A stretch of DNA of 64,000 bases from an uncultured Clostridia bacterium (GCA_947629485.1 CANRDX010000001.1:132663-196662), one strand, 5' to 3'. Positions 48,380 to 58,082 are shown, counted from the first letter of the stretch. The notes: a model not told the origin generated them from the sequence alone. Made by a program: numbers and translations.

Positions 48380-51300
48380 ATGAAAGGCTTTGAACGGTTT
48401 CGCAAAAAGTTGACGCTTATCGTCCTTCTTTGCATCGCCTTCGTTTTGACGCTCGGCGGCGCCTCCGCACTGCTCGTTTCCGTGCGCGCGGAAGAGCCTG
48501 CGCCCGAGACAACGACGGTGAAACAGGTCGACGGGGGTTGGTACACCCTCACCTACGACGAAACGGAAAGGCATCTTACCATCTCAGTGGATGGCAGCGT
48601 TTCCGATTTTATCAGCGTGCGTCCTTCCGACCTTCGTCAGCTCGTCTCGACGCTTCGCGACGCATTGCTCGATATCGTCATCGGCCAGATCTTCGATCTC
48701 GACGGCACAGCCGAAGACGGGCCGGCCGGCATCGCCCTCTATGCGCTTTCGCCGAACGATCTGCCCGATCTTCCCGACCTTCCAGACCTTCCCGGGTTCG
48801 GCGATTTCAGCAACCTCAACATGGACCAGATCAAGGACTACCTGAAAAAGCAGCTCCAAGATGAGGATACGATCGACGAATATCTCGGCGGCTCCTACGA
48901 CCTTCTCATCGAATTCGCCGTCAACGCCTATGTGGAGAGCAAGGGTGAGGACGCCTCTTACCAAGATGTGAAAGATCAGCTCAACGAGACGCTCAAAGAC
49001 GTCGTCACCGAGGTGTTTGAAGAGAAACTTCCTCCCGACGAACTTCAAGACCTTCTCGGTCAGGTACAGGATAAGACGGAGCAGATCGTCGATACCGTGG
49101 AGGAGACGGGCGGCGCGCCCGCGCTCACCGCAGGCAGACTTTTGGAGATCCTCAACTCCCTTACGATCGACGGGATCGAACTCTACGGCGACAACGGCGA
49201 GGGTCACAGCTTCTTTAAGAAGGAAGGGATCACGGCCATTCTTCGCGGCTTGCCCACCCCGAGCGCGATCGCCGCAATGAGCGACGCACAGCTTAAAACC
49301 CTTCTCGAGTATCAGAACATCGAGATCGGGACGACCTACGGCGACGTGAATTTTGCCCTCACCGTCGGGATCTCGGCGAATTTCGACGCCGTCCGCCGCG
49401 CCGCTTCCTTCGTCGCGGACCATGTGGAAGTGATCACGGACGGAGACCTTAAAATCGTCAACGTGCGTATGCCCGAGCTTGTCACGCGGCTCCTTCGCAA
49501 GTTCGCGAATTCGAGCAAGATCTCCGAATCCCGCAAGGGCGAGCTCTTCTCGCTCTTCGGGCAGACCGTCTCCGAGATCTTCGATACGAAGGTCACCGAG
49601 GAGAACGCGAACAGCTTGCTCGGGTTCCTCAAAACGGTGGACTTTGAGAAGTGGTTCCATAACTTCCTCGACGCCGAATTCTTGGCAGGGTATGCGCAGG
49701 AATTCTTCGACGGCGAGATCACGAACGAAAGGATCGACAATCTGTTGAACCGCGTCATCGAGGAGTTCAAGCCGAGTTTCGGCAGCTATGAGAAGAATTA
49801 CGATCGCGTAGAAAGTCTCCTCAAAAAACTCCCGTTCATTTCCGAAGCCAACCGCGCGAAGGCCGCAAAGAGGCTTGCGGACTATCTCGAAAAAATAGAT
49901 TGGCAGGCTCTCGACGCCGCCTATGTGCGCGATATCATCGATACAAAGGATATCAACGGCAAGATCTATGAAGAGATCACCCGTCTCAATAGTCACAAGG
50001 AATTCTTCGATAAACTGCTCGAATACGCCGAAAAAGCGTTCAACCATGTTCCCGAAAAGATCAAGGGGCTTACGCCGCTCGATCTCTATGTCGGCGGCGG
50101 CAGGCTCAGCTACACCGGAACGGTGGGGCTTGAAACGATCGTCGATTACGCCCAAAAGATCCTCTCCCGACTCGGGTTCGATCTTTCGGACTACCTCGAC
50201 GGGATCCTCATGAATCTCGACGATACGTCCGTCACGTTCCACGCGCAGCTCAACGTCGACTTTGCCGACGTCCATAAGCTCACCTATGTGGTGAACGGCG
50301 AGGCCGTCGCAAGCGGGCTTCTTCCCGCGGGGACGACGCTCGCGCCCTTCTCGCCCGTGAAGGATTGCGAGGGGCACAAGATCCTCTATTGGATCGACGC
50401 TTCGGGCGAAAAGGTCGAAACGATGCCCGCGGCAGAGACCGAAGTTTACGCCGTGCCCGAATTTACCGTAACGATCACGGAGAGCGGCGAAGAAACTGAA
50501 GGCATCAATGCGGTCTACGCGCCCGAGACCGAATACGTTCTCGTTCCCGCCGTGGACGGCGTGAGCGGCGCGTCGTACACCTACGCATGGTGCAAGGACG
50601 GCGAGCCTTATGCGGGCGACGTCGCGGACGACGGTTCCATCACCCTCAAATATGTCAAGGACAGCGGCGTCTACTCCCTTCTCGTCACCGACGCGTTCAG
50701 CGGCTACGAAGTGCTGGTCGACGATTTCACCGTGAACATCGCAAAACAGACGGTCGGCGTTACATTCTCGCACGATGAGGACGATTCCTTCGTCGTCAAC
50801 GGGCAGGAGATCGAATACGGCGGCGCGAAGATCGAGTCTGTCACGGTGGGCGGAACGCCCGTCGAAGAATACGATTCGATCGTATCCGTTGAAGAGACGG
50901 GAACGAAGGCAGAACGTCGCGTCGGCAGCTATACGCACGGCTATCAGATCGCGCTCGCAGACGAAGAGAACTATGTGTTCGCAGAGGGCGTCGAGGAAGA
51001 ATACAGCCACGAATGGACGATCGCGCAGTTGGTGATCGAAGCGGACGCCGAGCTTGTCTGGGACGGCGGCTATTCTGCGGCCGAACCCTACATCTATAAC
51101 GGGAACAAATATACGGTGTCCTTCGATATCACCTTCCGTTCCAACGGCGAGGGCGTCGATTACGACGAGGCCGTCGCCGTGACATATACCGACTGCAAGG
51201 GCACCAACGCGCAGAGCTACACGGCGGGAGCCGCCTTTGCGATCGGCGAACAGCTCGTTGCGCTCGGCTACACGGCGGACGACATCAAAGTCCCCGACGC

Positions 51301-54300
51301 CGTTTCCGAGAATTGGGAGATCAAGGCCGCAACGGTTACGATCGATAAGGCACAGCTCTCCATCGATTACGAAGAACCTTTCGTATTCGATAACGAAGAA
51401 CACACGGTGACGCTGCAAGGTCTCGCCGGGGCGGTCTCGCTCGACAACGGTCAGACGTATACCGACGTGGAAGATCTCATCGATATCGCGGAGACGGGAA
51501 CTGCCGCGACGCATGCGGGCGATTATTCCGCGGAGTTCACCTTCACCATCAAGGGGACGAACACAAACTACACGCTCGGCGGTGGAAAGGATGGCACGGT
51601 GACGGTGTCCTTCGCATGGGCGATCTCCAAGTTGGAGATCGGCGCAAGCGCTGCTCTTGCCGCGCAGACGGGATACACCTTAGACGACTACGTCTACTAC
51701 GATCATGATTGGTCCGTCACCCTCAACGTGACGCTCACCTCTCAAAATTCCGCGCTCACCTCCGAGGAGCTTGAAACTTACATAGAGTGGAGTACGGAAG
51801 GGCTTACCGCGAAGAATGCGGGCAATTACACTGCCACCGCGCCGTTTGCTTTGAAAGACGGCTTTGACGCGCAAGACTTCGATCTTTCGCTCACTGCGAT
51901 CGAAGAGAAGTGGACGATCGAGAAGCTTGAAATTACGGCAGACGCCTCGATCGCGGCGCACGACGACTTCGTCTACGACGGGACGGAGAAGACGGTCACC
52001 CTCAACGTGACGCTTTCCTCCAACTTGAATTCCGCGATCGAAGCAGATCTTTCCGCTTTCATTGAGATCGCAAAGCAGGGGCTTACGGCAACGAACGCGG
52101 GCGAACACACTGCCACCGCGACGTTCACGCTGAAAAACGGCTATACCGAAGACAACATCGATATTTCCAAGCTCACCGCGATCGAGAAGACGTGGAATAT
52201 CGCCAAGCAGCGCGTCAGCGCCGAGGGCGTGACCATCACGATGCCGGGCGCGCCCTTCGTCTACGATCCCGCAGTCGATCACTACGGCGAACATCAGATC
52301 ACCGGCGAGTTAGATGACCGCTTCACCGTGACCTATTGGCTGGAAGAGGACGGCAATCTGAAGGCGCGCGTCGTCACCGAGGCGAAGAACGCGGGCAGCT
52401 ACACCGTAGGGCTTACCTACACGCTGGATCCCGACAACTACGATGTCCGCGATCTCACAGAGGCGCACTTTGAGATCACGCCCCGCGAGATCGACGTCAA
52501 CGCGCTCGGTCTTGCGCTTGATGCGAATGAGTTCCCTTATACGGGCACGTCGCATACCGTACGGCTTACAGGGCTTCCTGCCTATCTTGAAATCGTGAGC
52601 AGCACGGGCACAGAGGAGACAGAGGAAGGCACACACACCGCCACGTTCGTCCTCGGCGTCGTCGATGCGGAAAAAGGCAACTACACGTTCAAGACGGAGG
52701 GCGGCGATCCCCACAATACCGTGACGTTCACGTGGACGATCGTCAGCCAGCCCGACGAGCCGAGCGACCTCGTCTACGAAGCCCCGGACGGCTCCGTCAA
52801 GATCACAGGCTCCTACGACGACGAACTTTACGATCCCTATGTCGGGAAACTGACCGAATCCGAACGCACCGCGCTCCAAGAGCGGCTCGACGAATTCATG
52901 CGCACCACCGAGGACGAGGAGCTTGCCGGCAAGAAGGCGACGCTCAGCGCCGCGGCCTATGAGATCCACTTCAACGGCGAGGGTACCAACGATAAGGCTG
53001 CCATCACGGGGTCCTTCCGCATCCGCCTGCGCGTACCCGACGAATTGAAAGATAAGACGATCGCCGTGATCCACTTCCCCGACGAGGGAACGCCTTCCAA
53101 CGTAACCCCCTTTACGGAGACGACGGTCGGCGGAGCGCGCTACGTTGAGTTCACCGCCTCCGAGTTCTCCGTCTACGCCATCGTCGAAGTCACCGAGGAT
53201 ACGGATACCGCAAACCTGTGGTGGCTGTGGACGCTGATCGCCATCATCATCGTGCTTCTCATCGTGACCGTTCTCCTGCTCGTGCTCCTTCTCCTCAAAA
53301 AGAATGCAGAGGCCGCGCCCGCAGAAGAGACCGCGGAGGAGCCTACCGAAGAGCCTACGGAAGAACCCGTTGAGGAACCTACCGAAGAGCCTGTCGAGGA
53401 ACCTATCGAAGAGCCTATCGAGGAACCCGTTGAGGAACCTACCGAAGAGCCTGTCGAGGAACCCGCAGAGGAACCCGTCGAAGAGCCTGCGGAAGAACCT
53501 ATCGAGGAACCTTCGCCCGTCGTAGAGACGGAAGAAGCGCCTTCCGAGTCTCGCCCCGCAGTCGTTCCCGTGATCTTGGGAGCAGGCGACAATATGCAGG
53601 CAATGCTCAACAAGAGCTTCACCGCGCGTATCGTGCAAGCGGACGACGCCGTGAAGGAGAAGTACACCGAACTCAAAAACGAGCTGCTCTCCTACAAGGG
53701 CGTGAAGTCCCGTATCAGCTGGGGCTACGATTCCTTCAACAAGGGAAGGAACAAGCTCGTGAAGATGCAGATCAAGGGCAAGTCGCTCATTCTCTACATC
53801 GCGCTCGATCCCAAGACGCTCGACGAGAAATATCATCACAAGGATGTTTCCGACGTCGGCAAGTACGAGGCAGTGCCCACCAAGCTCAAAATCAAGAGCA
53901 ACCGCTCCGTGAAGTATGCGAAGGAGCTCATCGCAATGCTCATGCAGCAGCTCGGCATCGTACGCGGCAAGGAATCCAACGAGACCTTCGACCTCGCCTA
54001 CAAGACCACCGAAGAGCTTATCGCGCTCGATCTGATCCGCGTGAAGAAGGCCGTTCTTCCCGAGTTCTGGGCAGCTTCGCCCGCGGGAGAAGAGGCCGCA
54101 CCCGCCGAGGATGACGAGGAACTTGTCGAGGACGACGAGGAACCCGCCGACGAGGAGCCTACGGAAGAATCCGTCGAGGAGCCTGTCGATGAACCCGTCG
54201 ATGAACCCGTCGATGAACCCGTCGAGGAGCCTACGGAGGAAACTACCGAGGAACCTGCGGAGGAAACTACCGAGGAACCTGCGGAAGAACCCGTCGAGGA

Positions 54301-54490
54301 GCCTACGGAGGAAACTACCGAGGAACCTGCGGAGGAAACTACCGAGGAACCTGCGGAAGAACCCGCCGAGGAACCTACCGAGGAACCCGCTGAGGAACCT
54401 GCGGAAGAGCCTGCCGAGGCAGAAGCGGATGACGACGAACTGTTAAAGGCTGCGGATGAAGTCTTTGAAGATCCCGACGACAACGCTTGA
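48380..54490 (+). CDS. giant MBG-like repeat surface protein with TM, E/P-rich repeats and cytoplasmic basic domain
   Basis: Signal peptide; repeated EWTIAQL/KLEI.ADAS...FVYDG..KTVTLNVTL..; TM LWWLWTLIAIIIVLLIVTVLLLVLLLL; EEPTEEPVEEP repeats. Confidence 0.82.
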   Translation: MKGFERFRKKLTLIVLLCIAFVLTLGGASALLVSVRAEEPAPETTTVKQVDGGWYTLTYDETERHLTISVDGSVSDFISVRPSDLRQLVSTLRDALLDIVIGQIFDLDGTAEDGPAGIALYALSPNDLPDLPDLPDLPGFGDFSNLNMDQIKDYLKKQLQDEDTIDEYLGGSYDLLIEFAVNAYVESKGEDASYQDVKDQLNETLKDVVTEVFEEKLPPDELQDLLGQVQDKTEQIVDTVEETGGAPALTAGRLLEILNSLTIDGIELYGDNGEGHSFFKKEGITAILRGLPTPSAIAAMSDAQLKTLLEYQNIEIGTTYGDVNFALTVGISANFDAVRRAASFVADHVEVITDGDLKIVNVRMPELVTRLLRKFANSSKISESRKGELFSLFGQTVSEIFDTKVTEENANSLLGFLKTVDFEKWFHNFLDAEFLAGYAQEFFDGEITNERIDNLLNRVIEEFKPSFGSYEKNYDRVESLLKKLPFISEANRAKAAKRLADYLEKIDWQALDAAYVRDIIDTKDINGKIYEEITRLNSHKEFFDKLLEYAEKAFNHVPEKIKGLTPLDLYVGGGRLSYTGTVGLETIVDYAQKILSRLGFDLSDYLDGILMNLDDTSVTFHAQLNVDFADVHKLTYVVNGEAVASGLLPAGTTLAPFSPVKDCEGHKILYWIDASGEKVETMPAAETEVYAVPEFTVTITESGEETEGINAVYAPETEYVLVPAVDGVSGASYTYAWCKDGEPYAGDVADDGSITLKYVKDSGVYSLLVTDAFSGYEVLVDDFTVNIAKQTVGVTFSHDEDDSFVVNGQEIEYGGAKIESVTVGGTPVEEYDSIVSVEETGTKAERRVGSYTHGYQIALADEENYVFAEGVEEEYSHEWTIAQLVIEADAELVWDGGYSAAEPYIYNGNKYTVSFDITFRSNGEGVDYDEAVAVTYTDCKGTNAQSYTAGAAFAIGEQLVALGYTADDIKVPDAVSENWEIKAATVTIDKAQLSIDYEEPFVFDNEEHTVTLQGLAGAVSLDNGQTYTDVEDLIDIAETGTAATHAGDYSAEFTFTIKGTNTNYTLGGGKDGTVTVSFAWAISKLEIGASAALAAQTGYTLDDYVYYDHDWSVTLNVTLTSQNSALTSEELETYIEWSTEGLTAKNAGNYTATAPFALKDGFDAQDFDLSLTAIEEKWTIEKLEITADASIAAHDDFVYDGTEKTVTLNVTLSSNLNSAIEADLSAFIEIAKQGLTATNAGEHTATATFTLKNGYTEDNIDISKLTAIEKTWNIAKQRVSAEGVTITMPGAPFVYDPAVDHYGEHQITGELDDRFTVTYWLEEDGNLKARVVTEAKNAGSYTVGLTYTLDPDNYDVRDLTEAHFEITPREIDVNALGLALDANEFPYTGTSHTVRLTGLPAYLEIVSSTGTEETEEGTHTATFVLGVVDAEKGNYTFKTEGGDPHNTVTFTWTIVSQPDEPSDLVYEAPDGSVKITGSYDDELYDPYVGKLTESERTALQERLDEFMRTTEDEELAGKKATLSAAAYEIHFNGEGTNDKAAITGSFRIRLRVPDELKDKTIAVIHFPDEGTPSNVTPFTETTVGGARYVEFTASEFSVYAIVEVTEDTDTANLWWLWTLIAIIIVLLIVTVLLLVLLLLKKNAEAAPAEETAEEPTEEPTEEPVEEPTEEPVEEPIEEPIEEPVEEPTEEPVEEPAEEPVEEPAEEPIEEPSPVVETEEAPSESRPAVVPVILGAGDNMQAMLNKSFTARIVQADDAVKEKYTELKNELLSYKGVKSRISWGYDSFNKGRNKLVKMQIKGKSLILYIALDPKTLDEKYHHKDVSDVGKYEAVPTKLKIKSNRSVKYAKELIAMLMQQLGIVRGKESNETFDLAYKTTEELIALDLIRVKKAVLPEFWAASPAGEEAAPAEDDEELVEDDEEPADEEPTEESVEEPVDEPVDEPVDEPVEEPTEETTEEPAEETTEEPAEEPVEEPTEETTEEPAEETTEEPAEEPAEEPTEEPAEEPAEEPAEAEADDDELLKAADEVFEDPDDNA
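53331..53516 (+). repeat. in-gene tandem repeat encoding EEP(T/V/I/A) units
   Basis: 12-nt periodic units gaagagcctacc / gaggaacccgtt. Confidence 0.87.
54179..54420 (+). repeat. in-gene tandem repeat with perfect 72-bp duplication (54221-54292 and 54293-54364)
   Basis: gtcgaggagcctacggaggaaactaccgaggaacctgcggaggaaactaccgaggaacctgcggaagaaccc present twice consecutively. Confidence 0.92.
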
Positions 54491-54500
54491 TCGAACAATG

Positions 54501-54530
54501 AAAAAGACCGCCTTCGGGCGGTCTTTTCTT
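54501..54530 (+). terminator. intrinsic terminator
   Basis: AAAAAGACCGCCttcGGGCGGTCTTTTctttt. Confidence 0.87.
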
Positions 54531-54651
54531 TTCCATTATTAAGAAATAAGAGGGGAGAAGTGCGATTTTTTTGTGAAATCGGGGCGAAGCTTCCGCGTCC
54601 GCCCCTCGATCTCTTGACAATTCGCCGCTCCTTCGGTATAATGAAAACAGG

Positions 54652-55464
54652 ATGAAGTACAGCGACGCGAGAAAACTTCATATCGGCTACGGGATCTTTC
54701 TCGGCGTGCTTACCGCGCTTGTGGGGCTGTTGACGCTCCTCGGCGTGACGGACTTGTACGCCTCGGGGGAGACCTTCACCGCGCAGGCGGTGGGGGAGCG
54801 CATGCGCGCCCTCATCGTTCCCGCGTGCGTATGGTTCGTCGCCGCTTTGGGCGGGGTGATCCTCGCCTCCTTCACGCAGGAAGAGAGGCCTCTGCGCACC
54901 CCTTCCGATGCGTACACCCTCGTCTCCCGCCTTCGCCGCCGCATTCCCGCGGGGGAGGGCGAAGAGTTCGAGAAGGAGCAGAGAAACCTGCGCAGAGCGG
55001 ACTTTGTCCGCCTCGCCGTTCGGTGTATTTGCGCGCTGTTCTGCGCGCTCGCCGCGGTCATGTGCGCGGTGTATCTCTTCGACGCCTCTCACTTCCCCGC
55101 CGAAGATCTCAACGCCGAAGTGATCGCCATGCTGCGGAACGTTTTCCCGTGGGTGGGAGCGGCGCTCGCCGTCTGCGTGGGCGCCTCGGTATTTGAATCG
55201 CTGTACGCGCGCCGCACGCTCGCGAGCGTCAAGCGTCTTATCGTGCTCGGGAGGGGGCATGCCCAAAAGGAGCCTTGCGCCTTCATGCGCAGAAAGGAGC
55301 GCGTCGAAGCATTTCTCGGCGCGAAGTGGACGGTCTTTACGATCCGTATCGCGCTCATCGCGCTGGGCGTTCTCTTCATCGGCCTCGGCGTTGCCAACGG
55401 GGGCGCCGCCGACGTCCTTCACAAAGCCGTGAACATCTGCCTCGAATGTATCGGGGTGGGTTGA
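54652..55464 (+). CDS. multi-TM protein ending in CD1871A-like CLECIG motif
   Basis: C-terminus ALGVLFIGLGVANGGAADVLHKAVNICLECIGVG; promoter TTGACA-17-TATAAT at 54614-54642. Confidence 0.67.
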   Translation: MKYSDARKLHIGYGIFLGVLTALVGLLTLLGVTDLYASGETFTAQAVGERMRALIVPACVWFVAALGGVILASFTQEERPLRTPSDAYTLVSRLRRRIPAGEGEEFEKEQRNLRRADFVRLAVRCICALFCALAAVMCAVYLFDASHFPAEDLNAEVIAMLRNVFPWVGAALAVCVGASVFESLYARRTLASVKRLIVLGRGHAQKEPCAFMRRKERVEAFLGAKWTVFTIRIALIALGVLFIGLGVANGGAADVLHKAVNICLECIGVG

Positions 55465-55486
55465 AAATAGTTTGGGAGATCATACG

Positions 55487-57625
55487 ATGCAAACGCGGGA
55501 TATCATTCTTCTATCCGTGCTTTCCGCAATCATCTGCGCATTGATCGTTGCATGCGCGGTGATTTTCGCGTGCGTCGTAAGATCTACGCCCCGCGAAGAG
55601 AGGAGGAGCCTGCGCGATTGGTGGAAGCGTCATAAGCCCACCAAACGCCGCCTCATTCAGGTCTATGCCGCCCTTCTTACGAATGCCAATCTCGCGGGAT
55701 TTGCGCGCGGCGACATCTATAAGGGCGGGACGAAATATCTGTGCACGCCCGGGCTGAACTGCTATGCCTGCCCCGGTGCGACGGGGGCATGTCCGCTGGG
55801 GGCGTTGCAGAACGCGCTCGCGCAGTCTGGCACGCGCGCGCCCTATTATGTATTCGGGATCCTCATCTTGTTCGGCGCGTTGCTCGCGCGCTCTATCTGC
55901 GGGTTCCTCTGCCCCGTCGGTCTCGGGCAGGAACTTTTATATAAGATCAAGACGCCCAAGCTCCAAAAGAGCAGGATTACGCGCGTTCTTTCCTATTTCA
56001 AATATGTTTTGCTCGCCGTATTCGTCGTGAGCATTCCCCTTCTCTTCTCCCTCGAAGGGACGGCGGTCCCCGGATTCTGCAAATATATCTGCCCCGCGGG
56101 AACGTTGGGCGGCGGGATCGGGCTTCTCTTCCATCCCAATCAGGCGGAGACGTTCGCCACGGTGGGCGGGCTCTTCACATGGAAGTTCGCCGTGCTCGTC
56201 GTCGTGGTGGTCGCAAGCGTGTTCATCTACCGCTTCTTCTGCCGTTTTCTGTGTCCGCTCGGCGCGCTGTACGGCTTCTTCAACCGCATTGCGCTCTTGG
56301 GCGTGAAGCTGGATAAGAACAAGTGCACAGACTGCGGGCTTTGCCTTTCCCACTGCAAAATGGATATCAAGCGCGTGGGCGACCACGAGTGCATCCAGTG
56401 CGGCGAGTGCATCTCGGTCTGCCCCGCAAAGGCGATCTCGTGGAAGGGGAGCAAGCTCTTTCTGCACGTCAATGCCGTATCGCCCCTGCCCGCTCCCTCC
56501 GAGGAGAAGCCGCTCTCCGCGCTACTTTCGCGCGCCGAATGCGCGGAAACACTGCCTGCGGAAGCCGCGCCAGAACCCATTCCGTGCGCGCCTGCGCCCG
56601 AGACGGCTTGCGCCGTACCTGAGACGGCTTGCCCCGCGCCCGAGGCCGCCGCGCCGAAGAAGAGGGGTGCGCTCGCATTCTTCAAGGGACGTAAACGGAC
56701 CTTCTGGCTGGAATTTACCGCATGGACGCTCGCGCTTCTGCTGCTCGTCGGCGCGCTCGTGTACTATAATGCGATCTACACCCCGCAGGCGGCAGAGACG
56801 CCCGCCCGCGTCTATACCCTCACGGTGGATCGGCAGGACGATTCGGTAGATACCCTCTCCTTCGTCATCGAAAAGCAGGGTGCGGAAGAGCCGACCGCGG
56901 CGGCGCCCGTCTCGGGCAGGGGCACCGTGGGTTCCCCCTACGTCCTCTCCCGCCTCGAAGGGGAATATACAGTAGATGTGTCGCAGGGCGCGGTCTTTTA
57001 CAGTTTTTCCCTCGAAGAGACGGCGGCATATACCGTGCGCTCCAACGACGAAGCGCTCTTTCTCGAACTCTTCTACGAGCGGCAGGAAGAGACGATCACC
57101 GCCGTTCAGCTCATAGGTTCGGGCAGCGAAGATTTTACGCTCGAACTCGTCGGCTCCGACGTCGGCGCGATCATGCCCGACTTTACGCTCCTGCTCTATT
57201 CAAATAAGGGCGACTTCACCCTCTCGGCATACCGCGGCAAGATCGTGCTCATCAATTTCTGGGGCACTTGGTGCGGCCCCTGCGTCATGGAGGTCCCCGA
57301 TTTCCAGCGCATCAAACAGAAATACGGCGACGCGGTGGAAGTGCTCGCCGTTCACAGCGCCTATCAGCCCGACGACGTGCAGGAATACATCGATACCAAG
57401 ACGGACAGATACGACGAAGGGGTGCTCTGGAAGGACTACGGGATCCTCTTCGCGCAGGATCGCGGGAGCGGATATCTCGGCGAGATCTATTCCATGTGCG
57501 GCTTCACGGGGGGATACCCCGGCACGTTGATCGTGGACGCCGACGGCGTCGTCGCCTACCGCCGCGCGAACTCCGTGACCTTCGAAATGCTCGACGAAGA
57601 AGTACGAAAACTTCTCGCCGAATGA
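55487..57625 (+). CDS. membrane 4Fe-4S protein (NapH/NosR-like) fused to TlpA/thioredoxin domain
   Basis: GFLCPVGLGQELLYKIK, FLCPLGALYGFFN, CTDCGLCLSHCKMDIK, CIQCGECISVCPAKAI, then NFWGTWCGPCVMEVPDFQRIKQKYG. Confidence 0.87.
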   Translation: MQTRDIILLSVLSAIICALIVACAVIFACVVRSTPREERRSLRDWWKRHKPTKRRLIQVYAALLTNANLAGFARGDIYKGGTKYLCTPGLNCYACPGATGACPLGALQNALAQSGTRAPYYVFGILILFGALLARSICGFLCPVGLGQELLYKIKTPKLQKSRITRVLSYFKYVLLAVFVVSIPLLFSLEGTAVPGFCKYICPAGTLGGGIGLLFHPNQAETFATVGGLFTWKFAVLVVVVVASVFIYRFFCRFLCPLGALYGFFNRIALLGVKLDKNKCTDCGLCLSHCKMDIKRVGDHECIQCGECISVCPAKAISWKGSKLFLHVNAVSPLPAPSEEKPLSALLSRAECAETLPAEAAPEPIPCAPAPETACAVPETACPAPEAAAPKKRGALAFFKGRKRTFWLEFTAWTLALLLLVGALVYYNAIYTPQAAETPARVYTLTVDRQDDSVDTLSFVIEKQGAEEPTAAAPVSGRGTVGSPYVLSRLEGEYTVDVSQGAVFYSFSLEETAAYTVRSNDEALFLELFYERQEETITAVQLIGSGSEDFTLELVGSDVGAIMPDFTLLLYSNKGDFTLSAYRGKIVLINFWGTWCGPCVMEVPDFQRIKQKYGDAVEVLAVHSAYQPDDVQEYIDTKTDRYDEGVLWKDYGILFAQDRGSGYLGEIYSMCGFTGGYPGTLIVDADGVVAYRRANSVTFEMLDEEVRKLLAE

Positions 57626-57636
57626 CCGATTTTGAG

Positions 57637-57660
57637 AGCGCCCCGCACGGGCGCTTTTTT
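57637..57660 (+). terminator. intrinsic terminator
   Basis: AGCGCCCcgcacGGGCGCTttttt. Confidence 0.8.
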
Positions 57661-57700
57661 CATATTCGACAAAACGTCCGTAAAATCGCCCGAGGGTACC

Positions 57701-57722
57701 CATATGTGCATGAATACATATG
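57701..57722. promoter_or_regulatory. candidate ArsR operator
   Basis: CATATGTgcatgaatACATATG 7-8-7 inverted repeat 24 bp before the ArsR start. Confidence 0.55.
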
Positions 57723-57746
57723 CTATGCTGTTGCGCGGAGGTCGAT

Positions 57747-58082
57747 ATGGATACATTGCTTTTGGATCGGCGCACGCAGGGGCTTATCGAGGGATACGTT
57801 CCCGAAGGGGAACTGCTCTTCTCGCTCGTGCGCTTTTTTTCCATTTTTGCGGACGGGACGCGCCTGAGGATCCTCTCCGCGCTCGCCATCTCCGAGATGT
57901 GCGTCACCGATATTTCGCGCGTGCTCGGGATCAATCAGACGACGGTCTCGCACCAGCTCCGATTCTTGAAGGACGCGGGCATGGTATGCACGGAGCGGCA
58001 CGGGAAGATCATTTTTTACTCGCTCTACAATGAGATCGTCAACGATATTCTCCTCAAAGGCGTGGAATTTTTAGGCTATTGA
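57747..58082 (+). CDS. ArsR-family winged-helix regulator
   Basis: LRILSALAISEMCVTDISRVLGINQTTVSHQLRFLKDAGMVCTERHGKIIFYSL; RBS ggagg. Confidence 0.9.
   Translation: MDTLLLDRRTQGLIEGYVPEGELLFSLVRFFSIFADGTRLRILSALAISEMCVTDISRVLGINQTTVSHQLRFLKDAGMVCTERHGKIIFYSLYNEIVNDILLKGVEFLGY

Noticed and set aside
53331-54420. Tandem repeats considered as a CRISPR array
   Set aside because: In-frame 12-nt coding periodicity without unique spacers or cas genes
53998-55422. 474-aa minus-strand ORF with SSAGSSVGSS repeats
   Set aside because: Reverse reading of the EEPTEEP-encoding tandem repeat; artefact
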